From contig DEML01000092.1 in assembly GCA_002359185.1 (NCBI GenBank), positions 1 through 29,601 of the forward strand: a DNA stretch of 29,601 nucleotides, written 5' to 3'. Origin of the DNA: Planctomycetaceae bacterium UBA2671. Lineage in GTDB: Bacteria > Planctomycetota > Planctomycetia > Planctomycetales > Planctomycetaceae. The notes beneath the pieces were generated by a model, which saw only the letters and a program-made list of their open reading frames with translations, was not told the DNA's origin and did not search any database. The position numbers and the translations under genes are program-made. This document shows positions 24,077-29,601 of this stretch, piece after piece (position 1 is the stretch's first letter; each line of letters begins with the position of its first letter).

Positions 24077-25630
24077 ATGGATTCCGTAACTAAAGAACGG
24101 ATACTTCGATACAGCGTTGCAGTTTTCAGCACGATTATTGCAACAATTCTTCGAATGGAGCTGGATCCCTGGATTGGTGATCGGGTTCCGTTTGGGACTT
24201 ATCTGCTCTCAGTTTTGCTGACCGCTTCCATTGCTGGAACAGGCCCGGCGATTGCCAGTCTTTTTCTGGGGATTTTCGCGGCCATTGTCTATATCCTGCC
24301 GCAAACTCAGGGAACCTATTACGCTGCTCCTGGAGATATGCTCGCACTCGGTATTTATGCGATTGTTGGAGCCGCGACAATTTCTCTTTTTTACAGTACA
24401 ACCCGTCAAAATCGAGTCCGCTGTAAACAGCTTGAGCAGATTGAGATTCTCACCGCCGAATTGAAAATAGCGGATCGTCGTAAAGATGAATTCCTCGCGT
24501 TACTGGCCCATGAACTTCGCAATCCTCTCGCTCCCATTCGCAACGGCTTGCTTCTGCTCCAGCAGGAGGATATGGCAATTAAGGATCATAAATCAGTCGT
24601 CAAGACCATGTCGAGACAACTGGCTCAGCTCGTCCATATTGTCGATGATCTGCTCGATGTTTCGCGATTTGTTCATGGGAAAATTCGTCTGGAATTGAAG
24701 CATATTGACCTGCGGGATCTGGTCGAATTTGCCTTGTGTCAGGCGAAAAACGCCATGGAAGAACGGCAACATCAAATTCAGGTTTTGTTACCAGCTTCCA
24801 AAGTGATTGTGAATGGGGATCGGAATCGGATTACTCAGATCATTACCAATCTTCTGACGAATTCTGCGAAGTACACGCCCCGACAAGGCCGAATTCAGGT
24901 GATTCTGGAAAAGAATTCTGAAGAAGCGACTCTCAAAGTCGTTGATAACGGGATCGGGATTTCGAAGGAAATGCAGAATCATATCTTTGAATTGTTTACC
25001 CGTTCCGATGTTGCTGTTCAACGCGATGAGGGTGGACTGGGGTTAGGGTTGCCAATCGCCCGTCAATTTGCCCTGATGCATGGGGGAAAACTGAACGTGG
25101 TCAGCAAGGGGACCGATCAGGGAAGCCGGTTTGAATTTTCGATCCCTCTGGTTAAAGAAACGCGACTCAATGGGCAAAAAATCGAGTCGGATTCAAGTTC
25201 AGGAATCTTCCCCAAACTCCCTGCTCCCAATGAGACTCCTGCAGAATTTTATGATCAGAAAGTGCTCATTGTTGACGATAACGTTGATGCCGCTGAGACA
25301 ATGTCAAGTTTGCTTTCTTTCTACAATTTTGACACTGCGATTTGTCACGATGGTTTCGAAGCCCTGCGAATGGCCGAGGCTCAACATCCAAGTATTATTC
25401 TATTGGACATCGGCATGCCGGGGATGAATGGTTATGAACTGGCTCAACGATTGCGTCAGGATTATGGAAACACTCCTTTGACCCTGATCGCGGTCACGGG
25501 CTGGGGAGATGAATCTGATCAGCAGAAATCCCGTGAAGCCGGGATCGATCATCATCTCGTCAAGCCTGTCGATCCTGATAAATTGACCGATTTGATGCGA
25601 AAAGCTTCTACGGTCGGTAAGAATGCTTAA
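24077..25630 (+). CDS. Hybrid sensor histidine kinase with C-terminal receiver domain
   Basis: A 517-residue membrane sensor; AAGGATG sits just before the ATG. Residues about 8-115 contain several membrane helices (LLSVLLTASIAGTGPAIASL, ALGIYAIVGAATISLFY) in a DUF4118-like arrangement. Then come a short coiled coil and the HisKA domain with FLALLAHELRNPLAP, phospho-accepting His145. The ATPase domain follows: N box ITNLLTNSAKYTP, G1 VVDNGIGI, G2 GGLGLGLPIAR. The receiver domain near 395-510 has VLIVDDN, phospho-accepting Asp444 in LLDIGMPGMNG, and a conserved KPVD. The phosphate would pass from His145 to Asp444 and then to an unknown partner; no separate regulator or Hpt gene is nearby. The signal sensed is unknown. 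Confidence 0.9.
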   Translation: MDSVTKERILRYSVAVFSTIIATILRMELDPWIGDRVPFGTYLLSVLLTASIAGTGPAIASLFLGIFAAIVYILPQTQGTYYAAPGDMLALGIYAIVGAATISLFYSTTRQNRVRCKQLEQIEILTAELKIADRRKDEFLALLAHELRNPLAPIRNGLLLLQQEDMAIKDHKSVVKTMSRQLAQLVHIVDDLLDVSRFVHGKIRLELKHIDLRDLVEFALCQAKNAMEERQHQIQVLLPASKVIVNGDRNRITQIITNLLTNSAKYTPRQGRIQVILEKNSEEATLKVVDNGIGISKEMQNHIFELFTRSDVAVQRDEGGLGLGLPIARQFALMHGGKLNVVSKGTDQGSRFEFSIPLVKETRLNGQKIESDSSSGIFPKLPAPNETPAEFYDQKVLIVDDNVDAAETMSSLLSFYNFDTAICHDGFEALRMAEAQHPSIILLDIGMPGMNGYELAQRLRQDYGNTPLTLIAVTGWGDESDQQKSREAGIDHHLVKPVDPDKLTDLMRKASTVGKNA

Positions 25631-25711
25631 CAGAGGGATGCGAAGCCGGTTTGATTTCTTTAAGATGGGGCCAATTCTCTATTTCGCCCTATTTTAGACA
25701 CCGGATTTCTG

Positions 25712-27289
25712 ATGAGCAGTCAAACCCAGCCGAAACGCGTTCTTGTCAGCGTTAGCGACAAAACCGATCTCTTATCCTTTGTGCAAAAACTTGTGGAACT
25801 CGGTTTTGAAGTCGTCTCGACGGGCGGCACTCGAAAGCATCTTCAGGAAGCCGGGGTCTTGGTCGTTGATATTTCCGAATACACCGAATTTCCGGAAATT
25901 ATGGATGGTCGCGTCAAAACGCTGCATCCTCGCGTGCATGGAGGATTGCTCGGTCGACCAGATCTCGAAAGCGACGTCGCGGCGATGGGTGAGCATGGCA
26001 TTCAACCTTTTCAGATGGTTGTCTGCAATCTTTATCCATTCGAAGCGACTGTCGCCAGACCGGATGTGACCGTTGCGGAGGCCATCGAGAATATCGATAT
26101 CGGCGGCCCGAGCATGATTCGTTCAGCCGCTAAGAATCACAAATATCTGGGCGTTGTGACTTCGCCTTCTCAATATAAGCAGGTCATTCAGGCCTTGGAG
26201 GACGATGTTTTCGACGAGGAATTTCGTCGAAAACTGGCGATGCAGGCCTTTGGAAAAACAGCCGCATACGATGCCGCCATCAACTCCTATTTTCAGAATC
26301 TGCTGGATGAAACCGGGGACGATCTGCCCGAAATGCTGAATCTGTCGTTCCGGCAGCAGGATTCGCTTCGCTATGGAGAAAACCCGCATCAGCGAGCCGC
26401 GTTTTATGTCGAGCCGCATGCAGAAGCCTCAACCATCGCGGCTGCGAAACAACTCAATGGCAAGGAGCTTTCCTACAATAACTTGCTCGATCTGGATGCT
26501 GCCTGGGGACTGGTGACCGAATTCGAGGAACCAGCCGTCTCGATCATGAAGCACAATAACCCGTGTGGTTGTGCAATTGCTCCGGTATTAAGTGATGCCT
26601 TCGCCAATGCTTATGCTGGCGATCCCGTATCTGCATTCGGTTCGATTGTGGGAGTGAACAGGGAAATTGATCTTGAAACAGCCGAGAAAATGTGTGAACC
26701 GGGGCAGTTTATCGAGGCGATTATCGCACCCGGTTATTCCGAAGAAGCCTTTGAATTATTGACCACAAAACCGAAGTGGCGAAAAAATGTTCGGCTCATG
26801 AGCTGTCATATCCCATCACCTTCTCAGCGACAATTACTCGATTACCGTCGCGTCTCAGGAGGATTGCTGGTTCAGGATCGTGATACACTCCCTGAGCAGG
26901 AAGGGGAGTGGAATGTGGTGACGGATCGCGAGCCGAGCGAGAAAGAACTTCGTGATCTGACATTTGCCTGGGCGGTCTGCAAGCATGTCAAATCGAACGC
27001 CATTGTCTTCGTGAAAGATGGTATGGTGACTGGCGTTGGAGCTGGTCAGATGAGTCGGCTCGATTCTGCAGAAATAGCCGCCAAAAAATCCGAAGACCGC
27101 TGCAAAGGGGGCGTCGTTGCTTCCGATGCATTCTTCCCATTCAAAGATGGAATCGAACAAGCCGCTCAGGCTGGCATCCTCGCAGCAATTCAACCTGGCG
27201 GTTCCCGCAACGACGAAGAGGTGATCGAAGCGGCCAATCAAGCCGGCATGGCGATGATCTTCACCGGCCGCCGTCATTTTCGCCATTAA
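25712..27289 (+). CDS. purH: Bifunctional AICAR formyltransferase/IMP cyclohydrolase
   Basis: It catalyses the last two steps of purine synthesis: formylation of AICAR using 10-formyl-THF, then ring closure to IMP, in the cytoplasm. The 525-residue length is standard. The N-terminal cyclohydrolase (MGS-like) domain shows VLVSVSDKTDLLSFV, EVVSTGGTRKHLQEAG and MDGRVKTLHPRVHGGLLGR. The formyltransferase part shows SLRYGENPHQRAAFY, SIMKHNNPCGCA with the catalytic Lys-His pair, GDPVSAFGSIVG and the final AIQPGGSRNDEEVIEAAN, GRRHFRH. All key segments are intact. It stands alone; no other pur gene is seen, and a family 2 repeat follows. Confidence 0.95.
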   Translation: MSSQTQPKRVLVSVSDKTDLLSFVQKLVELGFEVVSTGGTRKHLQEAGVLVVDISEYTEFPEIMDGRVKTLHPRVHGGLLGRPDLESDVAAMGEHGIQPFQMVVCNLYPFEATVARPDVTVAEAIENIDIGGPSMIRSAAKNHKYLGVVTSPSQYKQVIQALEDDVFDEEFRRKLAMQAFGKTAAYDAAINSYFQNLLDETGDDLPEMLNLSFRQQDSLRYGENPHQRAAFYVEPHAEASTIAAAKQLNGKELSYNNLLDLDAAWGLVTEFEEPAVSIMKHNNPCGCAIAPVLSDAFANAYAGDPVSAFGSIVGVNREIDLETAEKMCEPGQFIEAIIAPGYSEEAFELLTTKPKWRKNVRLMSCHIPSPSQRQLLDYRRVSGGLLVQDRDTLPEQEGEWNVVTDREPSEKELRDLTFAWAVCKHVKSNAIVFVKDGMVTGVGAGQMSRLDSAEIAAKKSEDRCKGGVVASDAFFPFKDGIEQAAQAGILAAIQPGGSRNDEEVIEAANQAGMAMIFTGRRHFRH

Positions 27290-27334
27290 GATAACAGGTT
27301 CTTCAGGATTTTTAATAAGAATTTCATTTGAAAT

Positions 27335-27400
27335 GGATAGCCCAGATAGCTCCGCTATCTGGGTGGAAGATGTCCACAAGAGGCATTCAGCTTGATGATT
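27335..27400 (+). repeat. Family 2 double-hairpin repeat, copy 3
   Basis: GGATAGCCCAGATAGCTCCG continuing to CTATCTGGG, TGGAAGATGTCCA and AAGAGGCATTCAGCTTGATG. The following 60 bases (CTCACAGGC..., GGCTGCGCCGCCCCGAAAGA) also occur in altered form after copy 4, so the unit may reach about 27460. Confidence 0.7.
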
Positions 27401-27485
27401 GATTTTCTCACAGGCTTCTTGCGGCTGCGCCGCCCCGAAAGATTCTTTCGTGGCTATCCATGTCGAGTGACCTAATGAATACTTT

Positions 27486-29246
27486 TCAGCCGATGGTATG
27501 GTCCTGTTCCGCAGCTCGGATTTCAGCTTCAGAAAGAATCGCCATGCCGACCATCGCAATCGACTGATCCTCTTCCAGGCTAAGGATTTTCAAATTCAGT
27601 GGCCCGATGCGAATTTGATTTCCAACTTTGACAGTCATCCGCTGTTTCAGCATTTCATTGAGAGTCAGTGTCGGACTGACATCGAGGACGATGCCGTAAT
27701 AGTCGCTCAGTTCTGAACAGGTAATCGAGCCGCGAAGGGGAAATTCAAACGCGGCTGGGATAACTCCCCGCTGGTCTTCGGACCGGCCAAATATCTGATT
27801 GACCAGCGGACGGGTGCCCTGCTTCAGTACGAGAACAACATGATCTCCCGATTGAACTCTGGTTGTCCCCTGTGGAGGTATCAATTCGTCTCCCCGGGTG
27901 ATCAATGCAATCACCACGCCGTCCGGCAGTGCCAGTTCTTTGACCATTTTCCCGGAGGCTCGTGAATTATCGCCGACCAGATAGTCGACAATATCTCCAT
28001 CGACATGCCTCAAGGTACTGATTTCCAAAGTGACCGGCGGCTCGGGTTCCTTAGGTGTCTTCAACCCCAATGCACTGGCAACAACCGCTAATGAACTCCC
28101 CTGAATAATGGCTGAGGCGACCACAATAAAAAATACGGTATCAAAAAGCAGCGAGGCATTCGGCGAGCCCATCATCAGCGGGAAAGTCGCCAGAGTAATC
28201 GGCACTGCTCCTTTCAGACCCACCCACGAAATAAATAACATCGGTTTGAATTGAAACCGGAATGGAATCAGGCATAGAAAGCAGGCCAGCGGTCGAGCAA
28301 TCAGAATCAGAACCGCAGCAATGAGCATCGCTTTCAGGCTGATGTTCAGTAATCGACTCGGAAAACTGAGCAGCCCCAGCAGCACGAACATCAGAATTTG
28401 TGATAACCACGCCAGTGCATCATGGTACAGTCGGATGCCGCGTTTAAAAATGAGATGACTGTTCCCCAGAACTAAACCACACAAATAAACAGACAGAAAG
28501 CCACTCCCCCCCAGATTCGCAGCCAGCCCAAAAGCGAGCAGGCAGAAGGAAGTGACCAGCACGGGATACAGTCCAGCTGCTCCCAGTTGAATTCGATTCA
28601 CAATCCAGACAGCCAATCCCCCGATGGCTGCCCCGATGAGAACTCCGAACACCATTTGCATTGCGAACAAGCTGAGCAGTTCAACGCCGAAGGTCATCCG
28701 CTGGGCCAGCAGTTCGATACAGCCGATCGTCATAAAAATGGCCATCGGATCGTTCGTGCCGCTCTCCATTTCGAGTGTGGAAGCAATTTTGGGTGGCAAT
28801 CCCACCCCTCCATTTCTCAGTATCGAGAAGACGGCAGCCGCATCGGTCGAACCGACAATGCTTCCCAGCAATAACCCTTCCAGCCAGGGGAGATTCAAAA
28901 CCCAGGCAGCAGCCGCTCCGGTAATTCCTGCGGTAATCAATACGCCCAAGGTGGCCAGCGTTACTGCTGGTTTCCAGGCCGATTTCACTGATTCGATTTT
29001 GGTACTCAATCCCCCATCAAACAAAATCATCGCCAGCGCCAGCGTGCCGATGGCATGGGCCAGCTTGTAATCCTCAAACTCAAGCCCCCCAATCCCTTCC
29101 GATCCTGCCAGCATCCCCAGAAACAGAAACAGCACCAGCACCGGCACTCCCAACCGGGAGGAAATCATGTTGGACAAAATCCCCAGCAGGATTAAAACAC
29201 CACCGATCAGAATTAATTGATCTATCAGAAACATGAAACCATTCAT
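27486..29246 (-). CDS. nhaP2: K+/H+ antiporter, CPA1 NhaP2-type, with C-terminal RCK_C and CorC-like domains
   Basis: A 586-residue inner-membrane antiporter exchanging K+ (or Na+) for protons. About 12-13 membrane helices fill residues 1-390, with LALAMILFDGGLSTKIES, a segment typical of CPA1 exchangers, LGSIVGSTDAAAVFSIL with the conserved Asp, and ESGTNDPMAIFMTIG, in which GTNDP is the CPA1 ND ion-binding pair. After about residue 405, an RCK_C (TrkA-C) domain follows (ALPDGVVIALITRGDELIPP, then VQSGDHVVLVLKQG), ending in a CorC/HlyC-like segment (IRIGPLNLKILSLEEDQSIA). This order matches E. coli NhaP2 (CvrA). The RCK_C part may sense nucleotides. It faces purH tail to tail. Confidence 0.88.
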   Translation of the reverse strand: MNGFMFLIDQLILIGGVLILLGILSNMISSRLGVPVLVLFLFLGMLAGSEGIGGLEFEDYKLAHAIGTLALAMILFDGGLSTKIESVKSAWKPAVTLATLGVLITAGITGAAAAWVLNLPWLEGLLLGSIVGSTDAAAVFSILRNGGVGLPPKIASTLEMESGTNDPMAIFMTIGCIELLAQRMTFGVELLSLFAMQMVFGVLIGAAIGGLAVWIVNRIQLGAAGLYPVLVTSFCLLAFGLAANLGGSGFLSVYLCGLVLGNSHLIFKRGIRLYHDALAWLSQILMFVLLGLLSFPSRLLNISLKAMLIAAVLILIARPLACFLCLIPFRFQFKPMLFISWVGLKGAVPITLATFPLMMGSPNASLLFDTVFFIVVASAIIQGSSLAVVASALGLKTPKEPEPPVTLEISTLRHVDGDIVDYLVGDNSRASGKMVKELALPDGVVIALITRGDELIPPQGTTRVQSGDHVVLVLKQGTRPLVNQIFGRSEDQRGVIPAAFEFPLRGSITCSELSDYYGIVLDVSPTLTLNEMLKQRMTVKVGNQIRIGPLNLKILSLEEDQSIAMVGMAILSEAEIRAAEQDHTIG

Positions 29247-29414
29247 TCACCAGAGAGAACCCCATGCGCGAGGATCACATGAGTCTCAAGGACGGATGCG
29301 GAAGGGAGAGCAAGCAAGTTTATCCTAATCGGACAATGACAGGATGTCTTCCCTGAAAATGCAGACGGGAAGATTTGCTGAGATGTTCAGTCAAAAGCAA
29401 TGAGCAAACTCATC

Positions 29415-29478
29415 GGGTGGCCCAGATAGCTCCTCTATCTGGGTGGACGAAGTCCATAAGAGGCTTTCAGATTGATCG
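29415..29478 (+). repeat. Family 2 double-hairpin repeat, copy 4
   Basis: GGGTGGCCCAGATAGCTCCT continuing to CTATCTGGG, TGGACGAAGTCCA-like TGGAC/GTCCA and AAGAGGCTTTCAGATTGATC. The loop differs by one base from copy 3 (TCCTC against TCCGC). Confidence 0.7.
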
Positions 29479-29541
29479 TGAGTTATCCAAGGATAATCTC
29501 ACGGCTGCTCCGCCCCGAAAGAATCTTTCGGGGCCACTCGC

Positions 29542-29583
29542 GGTGCGTGTTGACGCATCCTACTGCTCTTTCGAGCTTTAAAT
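29542..29583 (+). repeat. Family 1 element end, copy D (partial)
   Basis: GGTGCGTGTTGACGCATCC followed by TACTGCTCTTTCGAGCTTTA. The second part matches the sequence after copy B at 6948-6970. It is only one end, fused to the tail of family 2 copy 4. Confidence 0.6.
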
Positions 29584-29601
29584 CCAAGTTAATCCACCGG
29601 C

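Larger units (their letters stand above)
29247..29601. other. Right-edge intergenic region with composite repeats
   Basis: The last 355 bases contain no gene. From 29415 on, they hold a family 2 unit directly followed by a GGCTGCTCCGCCCCGAAAGA segment and a family 1 end (29542-29583). Frames in this stretch run through these repeats and are judged non-coding. Confidence 0.5.

Noticed and set aside
1..29601. tRNA or rRNA genes
   Set aside because: No stretch with a tRNA cloverleaf or conserved rRNA segments was noticed on either strand.

Overview
The window looks like chromosomal DNA of a planctomycete (phylum Planctomycetota; a Rubinisphaera/Gimesia-like relative is plausible, but the genus cannot be fixed from sequence alone). 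The pointers are a secreted DUF1080 (3-keto-disaccharide hydrolase-type) protein, a twin-arginine Gfo/Idh/MocA oxidoreductase, a very long lipoprotein TolC relative, an EF-hand-tailed membrane fusion protein, Ser-rich linkers, and many small palindromic intergenic repeats, including a long hairpin of the CAAGCACGAAGCG type.

Left third (1-6950), accessory island. The left edge carries the end of an IS3-family insertion sequence next to a glycosyltransferase remnant. Then comes the most unusual locus. A 1012-residue protein begins with a GT2/GalNAc-transferase-like domain, continues through a Ser/Asn/Gly-rich linker, a cadherin-like domain and a hydrophobic pre-toxin-like region, and ends in a C-terminal domain resembling the tails of Rhs-type polymorphic toxins. 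Downstream are three paralogous 121-residue proteins (candidate immunity proteins). A truncated second copy of the toxin tail sits between the first and second. This toxin / immunity / orphan tail / immunity / immunity order is what polymorphic toxin loci look like, but a glycosyltransferase at the N-terminus is unexpected. A GT25-sulfotransferase fusion gene follows.

Middle (7400-17100): a Tat-exported Gfo/Idh/MocA oxidoreductase and a convergent Cys-rich outer-membrane beta-barrel protein, separated by a clear terminator. Then a likely efflux operon: a giant TolC lipoprotein, a HlyD/MacA-type fusion protein overlapping it out of frame, and a LolD/MacB-type ATPase with no permease nearby. 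An exported serine hydrolase (beta-lactamase fold) lies on the other strand.

Right half (17400-29600), mostly core genome: a hypothetical protein, argB, a small hypothetical, a DUF1080 protein, a DUF58 protein, a coupled pair (conserved hypothetical plus membrane TPR protein), a hybrid histidine kinase, purH and a K+/H+ antiporter.

Spacers hold at least three families of small palindromic repeats. Family 1 is about 90-100 bp with GGGTGCGT...ACGCACC ends. It has edited gene boundaries three times: it removed the 5' part of the orphan toxin tail, supplied the stop codon of the GT25-sulfotransferase gene, and supplied the ribosome binding site and start codon of the serine hydrolase. Family 2 hairpins show a compensatory base-pair change between copies. 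All assignments come from reading the sequence and remembered family motifs; no database search was possible.
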